Positions 11,070 to 23,170 of a stretch of DNA of 64,000 bases are shown here, one piece after another. Made by a program: the position numbers and the translations under genes. The DNA is from Aralia elata (lineage: Eukaryota > Streptophyta > Magnoliopsida > Apiales > Araliaceae). Where the stretch lies: positions 310,001 to 374,000 of the forward strand of contig JAVJAP010000118.1 in the NCBI GenBank assembly GCA_034770075.1. The letters are read 5' to 3'. The notes under the pieces were generated by a model, which saw only the letters and a program-made list of their open reading frames with translations, searched no databases and was not told the origin of the DNA. Numbering within the stretch: the stretch's first letter is position 1; each line of letters opens with the position of its first letter.

Positions 11070-12110
11070 ACATAATTATGGAACATATATTTATGAAAGA
11101 TTACTTAAAAACTATAAATAATATAACGTAATAAAAACTTACAGCTATCTCTTTAGCATCAGGCAAGCCATCACGCGTGGCGATATACATATCCACCCAA
11201 TCCACAAGCTGGCCCTAAGCCACCTACAAATATGACAATTATACATATGTATATCTTGTACATCCATACTAATATCATACTTTAACATTAATTAATAAAT
11301 TTAAACTTTGTGTGCCTTTTTAGCAAGATGTTGAGATTGTGATATACTATCACCTTTATATGTGCCCTTTACCTTCTCTCTTCTGCTGCACCTACGGCCC
11401 TGTTCTTGGCATTGATCTTACACTTCTTCATCCACTCCTCAGCCTACCACTGCGTACACATCCCACTCCATATATCGTGCGAGCACCACCAGGGGTTGTA
11501 CTCGTCCATATGCTCCTCAGTCTGTCCTGGATAATCAATCGCTGCATTATATAACACATTTTCCTGTTCTTTCTTGAAATTGTCTTTTGTTTGAATAGGA
11601 CACTTATTCCAGAAAACTCCTGAATTTTCTCAGCATCTGTCTCAGCCTGTCTGTACCTTTTCTGGAAAAAAATAATATTAGAACAGTTGTAATATAATTA
11701 AATGAGACTACACGTTACTTAATTAAAATATTCATAAGTAATAAATAAAAACACTTGAAACTCCTGCCAAACTACCTCCTTATGTACGACAGGTGTGCTG
11801 GACCACGTGATCATATGCATAGGCCAGTTCTGTGAGTAGAGTTGTGAAATACACTTCACAACCTTAATATCTGCAAAATCATCAAAATATATAAGTATGC
11901 GTTAATTAGTATCTATAACAATTTTAATATCAATTAACTATAATAAATGTTATTTAATTAACTTACCACCCATTAGGTTGAACCTGTACTAGAATCCGAT
12001 CATCTGGATTTGTCGGGGTCTTCGGGGTTTTATTGGGACCTGTACTAGAACCTGTACTAGAATCCGCCCCAAGCCATGCTTTTTCTATGCTACCGATGAT
12101 GAAGACATCT
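10650..12110 (-). pseudogene. CACTA second protein, Transposase_24 (Ptta/En/Spm) family remnant
   Basis: Minus-strand pieces in different frames follow the order of plant Transposase_24 proteins: 'DDRILVQVQPNGW' near 11965-12000; 'MITWSSTPVVHKEVVWQEF' near 11755-11815; 'EEWMKKCKINAKNRAV' near 11388-11440; 'LVDWVDMYIATRDGLPDAKE' near 11148-11208; and a C-terminal piece starting MASIVKKNY at 10865 and ending ALSLDD at 10650. The 'NRA' element before a small-residue stretch is typical of the family. Family members act with TNP2, probably as terminus-binding proteins. Spaces between pieces may be former introns, but frameshifts and stops are present, so it is not functional. A long AT/AC microsatellite lies within it. 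Confidence 0.7.
10962..11066. repeat. Compound microsatellite (TA)n(CA)n(TA)n
   Basis: About 40 bases of TA repeats, then CA repeats interrupted by 'tcaaaa', then TA repeats again. The 67-codon minus-strand frame over it (poly Tyr-Ile and Cys-Val) is a translation of the microsatellite. Confidence 0.95.
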
Positions 12111-12313
12111 ATACAAAAAAAAAATACCATTATCAGAATACCGATAATAATCAAACAACTAAAATGACAATACACGTAACAAGTATATAACGTATAATGA
12201 GCATGACAATAATAACTAAAATGTCTATGAATATGACAAGTATATAATATATATATATATATATATATGAGTTAAGTACTACAAGTAAAACTAAATGTAC
12301 ATTTTAACAGAAA

Positions 12314-12779
12314 TCACTGTGATTCTGAATCATTTTCGACAGAACGAGGAGATTTAAAACCATCTTTTTCCTCAGACTCGGTGTCACTATCGCTCAATAA
12401 TTTTTCTTCCTCACTGTCAGTGTGATTATCTAACTGATCTATAAACTCAAGATTCAATTCCTTATCATCACTTCCACCCTCTAACTGATTTAGTTGATTA
12501 TCGTCCTCAACATTTATTGGAGGAGGGTTACGTAAGGTCTCCTCTTGGTAAAACTCTCCATCTACTAATTGGAACCTATTGTACGTGGGAGTATGAATGA
12601 CAACTTGCCAATCTGTCGGCAGTCTATCGCTTTTCTTGATAACACTAGGAGTGTAGCATACTTGTAGTGTTTGAGTTGGCAACACAAATGGTGCATTCAC
12701 GTACGTCTGTCTATGGAGGTTAATATCGATAATTTCATGTTGATAAACACGTATCCCTTTTTCTAAATTAAACCGTTGA
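12314..12779 (-). pseudogene. CACTA TNP2-type transposase, C-terminal part
   Basis: An open minus-strand frame of about 155 codons. Its first part carries 'NAPFVLPTQTLQVCYT' and 'DWQVVIHTP', which match the DUF4216 region found at the C-terminus of plant TNP2 (TnpD) transposases, where the family has PFxLAxQAxQVxY and WxVV. The remainder is the usual acidic Ser/Asp/Glu tail. The codons 12780-12823 of the open frame come from the inserted gypsy LTR, so the catalytic upstream part is separated or lost. This frame lacks internal stops although its partner gene is badly broken. Confidence 0.75.
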
Positions 12780-13309
12780 TGTGACGCCCCCAAAATAGGT
12801 TCACACAACCCATTTTGAGTCACTAATTATATTCTATAAAATACAAATACAAATATGAATTTTTCCATTAACAACTAATATATGTCGTGCAAAATATGAC
12901 AACACACGTACTGTGACTTTCAATACAAATACAACTTAAGTTCTCAATATACTTATTGCCACACTAATAATAATGTATTGAGATACTTCTACTGTCTCGG
13001 ACCATTACTCCACTCTCCGGCTAGTCCCCGCTACACTCTCATTTCCTGAGGAAAATAATGGAACAAAAAGGAAAAAGGTGAGCACAAATAGCCTAGTAAG
13101 GAATATCATGACTAAGATAATGAAGAATAAATTATCTTTAGCCTTCAATAGTAATAATTAGATATTTAAAGATATTATAATTGTTCAATAACAACAATTG
13201 CAGCGGAACAAACTATCCATTACAAAAGTCAAGTAGATTATAATATCTACCATCTTCTATAAGTTAAAGGTTCACCGCTAATATTTTATCCATGTAACAC
13301 CAATCAACA

Positions 13310-13565
13310 GTTCCTGTTTATGAACATCCAAATCAACAGTTTATGTTCTATGACCTCTCTTTGCACTATGTGCCAAAGATATTTATTGTAACCATCGGTC
13401 ATGATCATGCCAAATGTTAGTTCATCTTTGCACTGCGGGCCAAAGAGAACTTTCACCATTAGCCTTTGTCTGTAACACCAAAAGTCATGATTATACCAAT
13501 ACACAGTTTGGTCATAATCATGTCACGCCAATTCATCTTTGCACTACGGGTCAAAGAGAACTATC
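13310..13565. repeat. About 90-bp tandem repeats inside the gypsy LTR
   Basis: The motif 'catctttgcactgcgggcca' + 'aagagaacttt' and variants occur at about 13352, 13422 and 13530, each linked to 'ggtcatgatcatgcca'-like sequence. An apparent 64-codon frame here is a by-product of the repeat. Confidence 0.7.
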
Positions 13566-14078
13566 GCCACAATTTAAGTATGAAGATGATGACAATGATA
13601 TAAAATAAATATAGTGAGATTAAGGATAAATATTAGAGATTTAATTTATCTAGTGTCAAAGATTGTCCAAATTACCAATATGATGACCAAAATGTGGAGT
13701 CAAATTCAAGAATGATATTCAAGATTCATATTTCAAAGATAACGATATAACTTTCAATAGAAAGATGCTGGTAAAATATTAGATGAAGCACAAACTATTA
13801 AGGATATTCTACTAATTTAAGGAATTTTCACCATTTAATAATAAGGTTTTGGAATCAAACAATAATTTTTAATCATAAATGGAGAAATATAAAAGAAAAC
13901 GATATCCCTTGAAGAGTACAAAAGAAATGATATTCTATACGAATATGAAAAAATATATGAAACTGCAAATGGATTTTCACTCGTCATGCAGTCGTCCACG
14001 TAGATAGATCATTTCCACAATTTAATAAAGAATGAATACGAAGGGTTATTCACCAGGCATGCGTTAATCCGCATGGAC

Positions 14079-16993
14079 TGTAACGACCGAGAATCCTGAA
14101 AATTGCCTTGTAATTCGAATTTTTGAATATATTAATGAATATATTATATTTTATTAATATTATTTTTGTGTTGAATGTTTAAAGGTTGTGTGACAACCTG
14201 GATTGTGTGAATGCATGAAATTTTACGTGTTATAATTTGGTTTAAGTGAATAATTGATTTCGCGTAGCATCGCTAAATCACTATTCACGGGGCACGTTTC
14301 CCGAGGCACTATTCATGCCATAATATTTTTGTGTCTTTTTCGACTTTAATAAATTTCATAAATACGTGTATGCGTACGAATAATTTTTTCAAGTGTAGGA
14401 AATCTTATTTGAGCTGATACGTGATTTTATCTGTATCCGAAATGTGTTATATGGGTGTTCCGAATAAATGGACAAATCCCACAATAATTATTTTTATGCG
14501 TCCCAATATTTATGGTAATACCCATTTTAATTTTGGGTAGAGTTATTTACCAGTTTTGGTACAAAAGTGGGAGTTTTCGGATATAATTTTGGTGTGTTTG
14601 GGTATCTATTTTGGCTTATTACTCCAAGTGGGAACCACCAAACCATTTTCCACCAATCAAATTGCTAGGAATGAGAGACTGGGGGGGAGTATTGCCGACA
14701 AGTTAGAAAAAATTGGCCACCATGAGCCACTCCCATTTTTCTCCCACTTCTCCCTAATTCACTCATCCACTTCTCCCAAATCATTTTCCAATTCTCTCTT
14801 GCATCCTATTCAAACTACCATCAGCTGATAGAGAAAGAGAGAGATAAATCTGCTGCAAAGAAGGAAGAAGTCGCTGGAGGTCGCCGGAAAAAAGTGAAGA
14901 AGGTCGCCGGAAAAAGGAAGGAAGAAGAAGAAGAAGGCACGAATAGAAGAAGAAGATTATTCAAGCAAGGAGAACCCCCAAAACAAAGCCTAGCCGAGTT
15001 TCTTAATCATCTAGGAAGGATTTACAGAGGTAAACACCAACCAAATCCTTTCCATTCGATTTCTTGTTAAGATTTTTCAAGTTTTTCTTAATTTTGAGCT
15101 CTTAAGCTTGTGGGTCGGATTTATGGCGATTCTTGGTGTTTTTGTTTGTTGTGATTATTTGTAAATATTGTTAGGAGACTATATAATCCATTAATAACAT
15201 CAAAGTGGAACAAAAACGCAAGAAATCCTTACCTTGGCTTAATGAAGCAAGAACAATGGACTTTGGACATGAACTTGGACATTGAGACTTTTTAGAGGAC
15301 TATAAAGCTATGATTTCGTGTTTGTTAATTTTGTTTGTTGTTATAGTATTGTAGTTCCATGGGTTACGAAGCTAACACAGTTAGAATGGAGTAAAAAGGA
15401 GTTAAAACAAGTTCGTAGGAATGATTTTTGTAAAACTTGTCAAGAACTCGAAGAACAGTTAAAACGAGTATGAAATTTGTACTTTGGCCTAAGATTTGGC
15501 CATGTTAATGTTTATGAGTAATTCTAAATTTTTGATATGTTGTAGCCCCATAAGTTAGGAGTCCATAGAGTCCAAAATGGACCGATTTGCTTGTGTATTG
15601 AAGGAGTTATGGAGGTTGGAGTGGCCGGAGGTTGGAGTCACAAACTGGGAACAAACCCAGAATCCGGCTACTGCAGAATGGCGCCGCAGCGCCACTCATA
15701 AGCCTTGCAACTCATGCTGCAGCGAGGGGCATTATGGGGAAAAATCGAGGCTCACGCCGCAGCGTAAGGCCCAAGCACTATGGCTCACCGGGGAGCGAGA
15801 CCCCCGACTGGGTAGTCGTAGGGAAATCAATGTGTTCTAATGATGCAGCGTCCGTTTTTAACCATTATTTAAAATGTGACTAATTGTTGTGTAAATATGT
15901 ACTTAATTGTGTAGGATATTAAGGAGCGTGTGTTGTATTATTGTAGCAGCGCTTCAGGCAAGTTCTCTAACCCTTGTCTAACCCTTGTGTTGGGCAAGTT
16001 TCCTTACCCTAGCTCGATTTAATATTGGGCAGGTTTCATATTTTATACAGGTGTTGTATATTGTTGCAGTTTCATGACTCAAATGGAGTTATTACTTTTA
16101 AATCATATTAGTGGATTAATTATTGTCAATTATTCCACCTCCAAGATAATTATTGATATTCGCAGCTTATGCATTTGAATTCATTATCTGTTGTTGTATT
16201 GTGAAACGTTTAAGTTCTTCATTCATGAACTGTCTAAGGAAATAGTCTACGCCACTTATTTCGGCTAGACACGTACAGGTTATTATTTTAAAAGCTATCC
16301 AAACCGATTGTTGGTGCGGATTATTGGACTGAGAGAGCAACCCTTATGTAGGGGATGTTAATGTTATTCAATGCAGTCAGAGCTAAATGTTATGCATATA
16401 CATAGGTACGAGAGGTTGATCCCCTCGAGTACTACTGACGGGCCAGGCGTTTAAAAGGGCTAGTTAAATAACTAATCCTTTGGCCAAATAGTTCATGGTC
16501 TATTGGACCACTCAGCAGTAAATAATTAATATTCATCATTTCTTTTGAACTTTGATTATGTCACTTCAGCTATTTCATCATTGTTCATAAATTGTTGATC
16601 TATGCGACTATTATTCTTATTCATTCATGATATATATATTCTTTATTCATTTTAAACTTGCTGAGCAAAGTAGTTGTTCACCCTTACTATATCATGAACC
16701 TATTACAGTTAAGCCGGGGAGTTCCAAAGCGGACAAAGGCAAAGGAAAGCTTAAGGAATAGTTATATGACTATCCCATTATGTAATCGTGGGATCGTTTT
16801 GTATTATTATGGTATTCCCCGACGTATTTTATTTAAGGTTATAGACCTTGGGACCATAGTAAACCTTTTGTAATGAACAACATATGTTTATTTATTCTGC
16901 ATTAGTTGATTTATGTTGTTTAGAAGTGTATGGATGTATTTTATTGTGAGCACCAAATTCGAGGTATTAGTACCTGAATTTGGGGGTGTCACA
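14079..16993 (+). mobile_element. Nested solo LTR of a Tekay/Del-like gypsy element, 2915 bp
   Basis: Starts 'tgtaacgaccgag' and ends 'tttgggggtgtcaca'. Flanking 5-bp repeats are 'tggac' (14074-14078) and 'tagac' (16994-16998), one mismatch. The host repeats 'gttattcaccaggcatgcgt' and 'taataaggaatgaatac' lie on both sides, confirming insertion. The TGTAACGACC start is characteristic of Tekay/Del LTRs. Leader-like sequence with 'gtcgccggaaaaa' repeats (14860-14920) is inside. Open frames at 14556-14828 and 15577-15883 show no domain. No PBS or pol was seen, so I prefer a solo LTR to a short non-autonomous element. Confidence 0.8.
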
Positions 16994-16998
16994 TAGAC

Positions 16999-17180
16999 AG
17001 GTTATACCCACAGATTAATAAGGAATGAATACAAAAGGGTTATTCACCAGGTACGGTACTCCGTACAAACAAGTTATTCCCACAGAGTAATAAGGAATGA
17101 ATACGAAAGGTTATTCACCAGGCATGCGTTAATCCACACGGACATGTTATTCCCACAAATTAATACGGAATAAATAACCA
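16999..17180. repeat. About 72-bp tandem repeats of the host gypsy LTR
   Basis: Units of 'gttattcccacag(a/t)' + 'taataaggaatgaatac' + 'gttattcaccaggcatgcgt' + 'ccgtac/cacacgg' repeat about 2.5 times here. One more copy sits left of the nested LTR (14010-14078). Confidence 0.8.
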
Positions 17181-18573
17181 CCCTTATGAGTGTGAAGTAA
17201 AATAATATCACTTGCGAATATGAAAGCAAATGATATTACATACGAGTATGAAATAAATGATATCTCCTACCTTAGTTACAAGTGACTGGATGTTGCTTTC
17301 TATAAATTTACTAACTTGGACAATACTTGTATAGCCCAACACACTACGAGAGAACGTAAGAAATTTAGGGAGTAGAAGGAAGTATAAGCAATGAAGTTGT
17401 GAATTTTTTTAAGATAATCCTTCATATTTATAGAAAAATCAAGGTGAGGGCATTTTGGTCTTTTTCCTAACTTTTATTACACTTATACCCTGGGCATATC
17501 TTGAAATATTCTTTATTCCTTATCATATTCTTTTAATATATTTTATACCTTAGTATATTCTTAGAATATGCTTTCTCTTAGGGTTTTAACCGTATGGTAA
17601 AATAAAAACTGAATTAAATATTTACTGACGGTAAGTTACTATTGAATGGCCTGTGGGTCCCACGGGAGAAACAAAATCTGAAGAAATTATTCCACGAAAA
17701 TAAATTACGGGTCCCACCGATCAATTAGTTGTGGGTTCCACGGAATAAAGTGTGGGTTCCACAGAAATATAAGTTAACTTACAACAAACATTTCACGTAT
17801 TTTTAATCAACACTATTTCACACTTTCAACAATTATTCACCATTAATATTATAGACTTATAATTTTGACAACCAGATCATTCTCAAGAAAAAGGGGGCCT
17901 TCCGTATAAACGGCGCGCAATTAAATAACCTCTTTCTTTGACAGAATTTTTAGACATTGTCAATAATGCTAAAATATCATATCAAATAATATGAGTTACA
18001 GTGTCGTGACAAATAATATAAAATACTATGCAGATGCTACTGTAACAATTATTGAATCAAAATACTGTGCAATTGCTACTTTATCAATTATTGAATCAAT
18101 AATATAAAATACTGTGCAACACTGTGTGCTACTGTGGAATACGCGGTACTACTATGGAATAACGCGTACGACTGTGGAATAATGCATTTTACTGTTCTTT
18201 TTATTATCGTGTATTTCAACAGTTGCAGGTAATAATATTACTGACAAAATACTGTTGTTTTCAGTATCCGACAATTAGTCATTATGGGGCCCACCACCGT
18301 TATCAATTTGTATAAAAATATTAATATTGTCCTTTTTCATATCCGACAATTAGTCGTTGTGGGGCCTACCAATATTTTGTTATTTCGGCGTCGTCGTACG
18401 TTATCAAATATAATATTCTCCAACAAAAGGAATATTCTCCAACATACTGTATATCAGATAATTTATATATAACACCCTTAACTATAACATTATATCATTT
18501 AAGCACTTTACTATGTAGAATAATAATCATAAAGAAAATAATAAACTCTTATTTAATAAAGTCGGGGTCTTAA

Positions 18574-18770
18574 AATCTCCACTCCTTATGAAATTTCGTC
18601 CTCGAAATTAACGTACGTACCTGACATTTCGAAGAGGTGAGGATACCTTGCTCTCATTTCAGATTCTAACTCCTAGGTCATTTCCTTAGTATCATGGTTT
18701 CTCCAAATTTTGGATTGTTTGATATCATGGATTGTTTTTGAAAAATTGGAACCTTCCCGAGTTAGCATAA
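18574..18770 (-). pseudogene. Ty3/gypsy (Tekay-like) polyprotein, extreme C-terminus
   Basis: Minus-strand translation of 18590-18710 gives W-R-N-H...T-stop-E-L-E, then 'EMRARYPHLFEMSGTYVNF'. This is the conserved chromodomain-region tail of plant Tekay/Del polyproteins (WRNH...ATWELE..MR..YP.LF). One in-frame stop replaces Trp. It ends just before the LTR, as it should. Upstream coding sequence is lost at about 18770, where a different gypsy remnant begins. Confidence 0.7.
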
Positions 18771-18779
18771 TGAATCATG

Positions 18780-19407
18780 TGGTGAGTTGAGATGGAGCGT
18801 AAAACGCACTCCCTCATAAACACGTGTAGAAATCGAGATAGAGCGTAAAATGCACTTGTTGGATGGAACATGTGAGAGGGAGCGTAAATGCACTCACTTA
18901 TGAGCTTAAGTGAGATGGACTATAAAATGCACTCACGAGAAAAGGGTTTTTGAAATAAAAAATATTTTTGAAACAATTGGGAAAGGGTGTATAAGCGTTA
19001 ATAATGATCCAAGCGTGCTTAAATGTTTTGAATATCCTTTTGTTCCTCTAAATATATGTTTTATCTTGTTAGTGGAGATTGATGTGAAAAGTTAGCTTCT
19101 AGAGTTGATATTGAAAATCTTTTATGAAGCATTTGATTTTATGAGCTTATTTAAGTTAAGGTTGGTTTGAACATTTGGATGCACACACACACTTTTGTGG
19201 TCACGAGTAATTGTGAACCAATTTTATGTTGAAATTGTAAGCATTACATGATTTGGAAATTTTCTTGAAGTTATCGTTTTAGAAAAAAATTTGGGGCCAT
19301 TGTTCAAATTCGTATTAATTCATTGCTTAAGTAGTTGTTTGTTAGAATTAATTTTTGTTCTTAATATTTTGCTTGAGAACAAGCAAAGATTCAAGTTTGG
19401 GGGTATT
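18780..19407 (+). mobile_element. 3' internal region of another gypsy element, with repeats and polypurine tract
   Basis: Four degenerate units of 'gagatggagcgtaaaacgca' type lie at 18790-18940. The segment ends in a G-rich polypurine tract ('caagtttgggggta', 19392-19405) directly before an LTR start. This 'AAGTTTGGGGGT' tract precedes the 3' LTR of many plant Tat/Athila-type gypsy elements. No coding sequence survives. Confidence 0.65.
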
Positions 19408-20924
19408 TGATGAGTGATTTTTATACCTATTTATTAAATACTTTTGGCCTTAATAATTTATAATCTTAAGGTATTTTATTTGGTTTTTATGTGTTTTTAT
19501 CGTATTGTTGTGTGATGTGGTTTTGTATTGTTTTATGTGTTCTTGTATTGCTTTTATGTGGTTTTACTTTGTTTTGCAGGAAATAGAATAAGAGCTATTT
19601 GGATCAAAGTTTGGAGTTGTCATGTTTGAGTTTTCGGTTTGCCATTGACATAACAGTTGCTTGATGCCCAATTTCGACCTTGATCCAGCTAGTATCTCTC
19701 AATTCTTATTGAATGAAAGTTGTAGATCTACTTCTTAGGTTTCTGGAACATCTTAAATCATCCCAATCGGAGTTCGGATGAGAAAGTTATGGCCATTTTA
19801 CCAACAGACGTCGAAGTAAAAAATTCCAGAAAATTGCCCGGCATAGCAGCTCCACAATGCCCGGTTTAGGTCAAATTTGGGCGCCACAACGCTGGGTCAC
19901 AAAAATTGACAGATTTAAGCTGTTAAATGACCAACTTAAAGACCCATTCCTCACATCTCATTATCTCATTCTCTTAGAAGCAAGGGGTGGCGTCTAAAAC
20001 ACCATGGGAGCTCAAGAGCAAGCTACCTAACAAGGATTGGAGAGCATGAATTGGTAGGGAGTTCTTGGAGATTGAAGATTTCTTCCATAGAATTTTTCTT
20101 CTCTAATCCTTTCCTTTAATTTTGTAATCCATGAATGTTGAATACTTTGCTAATGGTGTTTAATTCAATAGCTATGAACTAATATTCCGTTTTATGATTA
20201 CAATGGAACTCAATGTATAGTTTTAATTGAATTTCTCTCCTTTTGATTATTATGATTCACTTGTGGATGGATTATCATATTTTACACTTCATGTATTGAT
20301 TGCTTTGCTAGTGATTATTGTAGTTCTCTATATGAAATTAAAAAGTGGAATATAGAGTTTAGACCTAAATATGATAACACATGGTATGATTATTCTTCTT
20401 AGGATTGAATACATAATTTGTATATAGGATAAGAATATACTTATATGACATGTGTAACCATTGTGAGAATCTAATCTTAATGACTCATTGCCTAATTTAT
20501 TTCACATAGGAATATAGTGATTTATTTAAAAGGGGGATACTCATATGACCATCGGAAGAGGCTTATGAATACTTAGAATTCTCGGTTAACAATTCATGTG
20601 ATTCATTAATTAAAGGGAGAGTTAGGAGATTGAACGAAGCATTGCACGTCAAGTGTTCGACAAAATGCTTGTGTGGGGAAATTATGATCTTAGCTTGTCT
20701 CACCTTGATATCAGTCGTTGTTTGTTGTTTACTTTGTTAATTAGAATTTCTTTAGTTTCATTACTACCTTAAATCAATTGTTTAAATAAGATTGAGACGT
20801 ATAAAGTTGGTACTTGGTAAATATTAGTGATAATTCCTCGTGGGATCGACAACTCTCTTATCCCTTTATTACTTGTTGACTGTGTATGTTTGTCCGTATT
20901 TATTGATTGCTAAATCAACCAACA
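19408..20924 (+). mobile_element. 3' LTR of the gypsy element, 1517 bp
   Basis: Starts 'tgatgagtgatttttatacc' right after the polypurine tract and ends '...caaccaaca'. The same family appears as a solo LTR at 30318-32210 on the minus strand, sharing 'tgatgagtg', 'ggatacttttagcc' (here 'aatacttttggcc'), 'ctcgtgggatcga' and 'attacttgttgac' in order. To the right it abuts a copia integrase reading frame, which it truncates. Confidence 0.75.
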
Positions 20925-22671
20925 TGGTATCCACCCGTTGACGAATGCTTGATTGGGCCCCAAACATCTGAATGTACATAATCAAGTATATTCTTACTGG
21001 TATGTTCTCCTCCCTTGAAGTTGACTCTCCGTTGTTTGTCGTACACGCAAAACTTGCAAAATTCCAAACTGCACATTTTGACACCTTTCAGCAACTGCCT
21101 TTTGTGAAGTTATTTCATTCCAACTTTACTCAAATGACCAAGTCGTATGTGCCATAATTCTGTGTTATCACTGTTGGCATTATCCTATACAGAAATTGTT
21201 GTTTCACCTGCGACTGTGTCCCCTATCAACTTGTATAGGGTGCCCTTTTTCTGACCCTTTATAATTACCATTGAACCCTTGGTAATTTTCATGACACCAT
21301 CTCTAACTGAGATACTACAGCCTATAGAGTCAAGTACTCTAATCGATACCAAGCTTTTTTCAATTATGGAATATACCTTGCATCACCCAATGTTCTGATA
21401 ACCTTGTCAAATATTTTAACTTTAATGGTGCCTATCCCAATAACTTTGTAGACTGCATTGTTACCCAATATCACGGAACCACCATTACAGGATATAAAAG
21501 TATCAAACCAATCCCTGTAAGGGGACATATGAAAAGAACAATCAAAATCCAAGTACTAATCTATAAGATTGCTACTGTCTCTAACAGATAAAAGATCACC
21601 CTATGAAACTTCATTTTCTGTCACTGTATATATAGCTCTCCGTCGCTGCAGATATCTGCTTGCTCAGCAACATTAGCAGAATTTTCAATTTGCTTACCTT
21701 TTTTCTTGTTCTCCTTCTTCAACAATGGATACTAGTTTTTGTAGTGGCCCTTCTCGTGGCAATGATGACACTCAACCTGAGATTTATCTTTCTTGCCTGC
21801 TCTTAACTGAGACCTTCCTCGTTCCTTGTCGGATTCTTCTTCCAATTAAGACCCCTGCCACACCCATCTAAAAATACAAGAAGACTGTCTTCTTGATCTT
21901 TGGAAGTAGTGTCCTTGAACTTATCCTAGTACAGGATTGCTGACATCACATCGTCAACTGCAAGCTTTTCCTTCCCTACAAGGAGAGTAGTCTAGAGACT
22001 TGAGTATGAATCTAGTAGAGAGACAAGAAGTAATAACGCTTTATATTCTTCGTCTAGCTTCACATCTATACTGGTTAACTGGGTCACCAATCTATTAAAC
22101 TCATTAATATGATTGGTCAAATCTGAACCTTTTTCCATCTAAAGCAGGTACATTTCCTTTTTCAAATATCATCGATTTGACAAAGACTTCGACTTGTAAA
22201 CTTTCTCAAGTTTCTCCCACAAGTTATTTGGAGAGGTTTCTATCAAAACTTGATATTTGATTTGCGGTGCCAAACTCAATCTGATTGTTGCCACGACCTT
22301 TACTTCAAGTTCTACCCATTTTTCTTCTACCATATTCGCTGATTTCTTCTCATTCCCTTCCAGTGCCTTTGCTAATTTCAGTTGAACCAATACATCTTTG
22401 ACCGTACTCTGCCAAAAACTAAAATTTGACTTTTCATCAAATGGTTCAACATCGTACATCATACTTGTGTTTGTCATCTTTGTATTTGTGACCTGCGAGA
22501 TTTCTCAATAAATGGATCGTACCAGTTAACCAGGTAAGTGTAAGTCGGGTGGGAGTCTCTTTATGCTTTTACAACGGTGAGTAATTAAATAACCACATTT
22601 CTTAAAAGAAACTGCCTTCTGAACCACTTTCCTAGACACCAACTACGTGAACTAAAAGCTCTGATACCAAT
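20925..22671 (-). pseudogene. Copia D: gag-protease-integrase remnant
   Basis: Minus-strand order is correct for Ty1/copia. Gag starts MTNTSMMYDVEPFD at 22477 with 'FWQSTVKDVLVQLKLAKAL', the usual TNT1/Tork-like Gag start. A zinc knuckle CHHCHEKGHYKN lies near 21735-21775. The protease-side segment is 'CSFHMSPYRDWFDT' with 'GGSVILGNN' (21364-21552). A pre-integrase part 'KGSMVIIKGQKKGTLY' follows near 21225-21285. The first integrase catalytic Asp is in 'HSDVWGPIKHSSTGGYH' at about 20930-20985. There the element is cut by the gypsy LTR. RT and RNase H are missing and several stops are present. Confidence 0.8.
22657..22669 (-). other. Primer-binding site of copia D
   Basis: On the minus strand it reads TGGTATCAGAGCT, complementary to tRNA-iMet, two bases inside the LTR. 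Confidence 0.9.
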
Positions 22672-23170
22672 TGTTGAGTAATCAAGCATATAAAACACTA
22701 AGATAAACACGCACACTTTCTGTATATATGAGATAAAATAATGACACAAGAATTTTACGTAAAAATTCAACTGGGAAAAAACCAAGAGGAGAGATCTCAA
22801 AAATCCACTATGAAAATAATATGGAGAATACAAACTCTCAACTGAGAAATAAACTAAATGCTTATTTTCTCTCTACACCCTTACACTCTCTATTTGCTCT
22901 CACTGAGCTTCTCTAACTCATTGTCGTGGTCTGTCATTCTTGCAAACTGAGTGCTCTATTTATACTTGAACTAGAGGAAGCATTATTCCTTGAATCTTGG
23001 GACAAAGTCAAGAAGCAAAATCTGTTGCACACAAATTAGATTTTGCGCATGCATATCGTATACAATTTTATTTTCTTGCCTGCAGACTATTGTACTCATT
23101 TTGACAAATGTGACCACAAGCATTTAATGAGGAGGCCACCATTTGACAAAATATGAGACAATTTTCAACA
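22672..23170 (-). mobile_element. 5' LTR of copia D, 499 bp
   Basis: Ends are TGTTGAAAATTG (minus strand, at 23170) and ...TTACTCAACA next to the PBS. The element went into a LINE, whose coding sequence starts immediately at 23171. The partner LTR and its target duplication are lost. Confidence 0.85.

Larger units (their letters stand above)
9784..12779 (-). mobile_element. CACTA (En/Spm) transposon, one terminus and decayed genes
   Basis: The terminus 'cactacaacaaaa' at 9784 is the CACTA signature. The next 370 bases hold subterminal repeats in both orientations around 'gtcactaaaa' / 'gtcgctaaaa' (9840-9860, 9955-9965, 10055-10070, 10150-10165). Two CACTA-type genes lie inside on the minus strand: a Transposase_24-like ORF (10650-12110) and the TNP2 C-terminus (12314-12779). 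At 12780 the TNP2 gene is cut by a gypsy LTR, so the second terminus is not visible. Confidence 0.85.
12780..18573 (-). mobile_element. 3' LTR of a Tekay/Del-like gypsy element, with a nested solo LTR
   Basis: Read on the minus strand it begins near 18573 with 'taagaccccgac', just after the end of a gypsy polyprotein (18574-18770). It ends at 12780 with 'ttttgggggcgtcaca'. That end closely resembles the end of the nested LTR, 'tttgggggtgtcaca'. Removing the nested element leaves about 2.87 kb, almost the same length as the nested LTR. Very long LTRs with these ends are typical of the Tekay (Del) chromovirus lineage. It cuts the TNP2 gene. No target duplication can be checked because the rest of the element is missing. 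Confidence 0.7.

Noticed and set aside
10883..11086. 67-codon Tyr/Ile/Cys/Val-repeat frame
   Set aside because: It is a translated (TA)n(CA)n microsatellite.
15577..15883. Two overlapping open frames of 83-87 codons
   Set aside because: They lie inside a gypsy LTR, overlap in different frames and show no domain.
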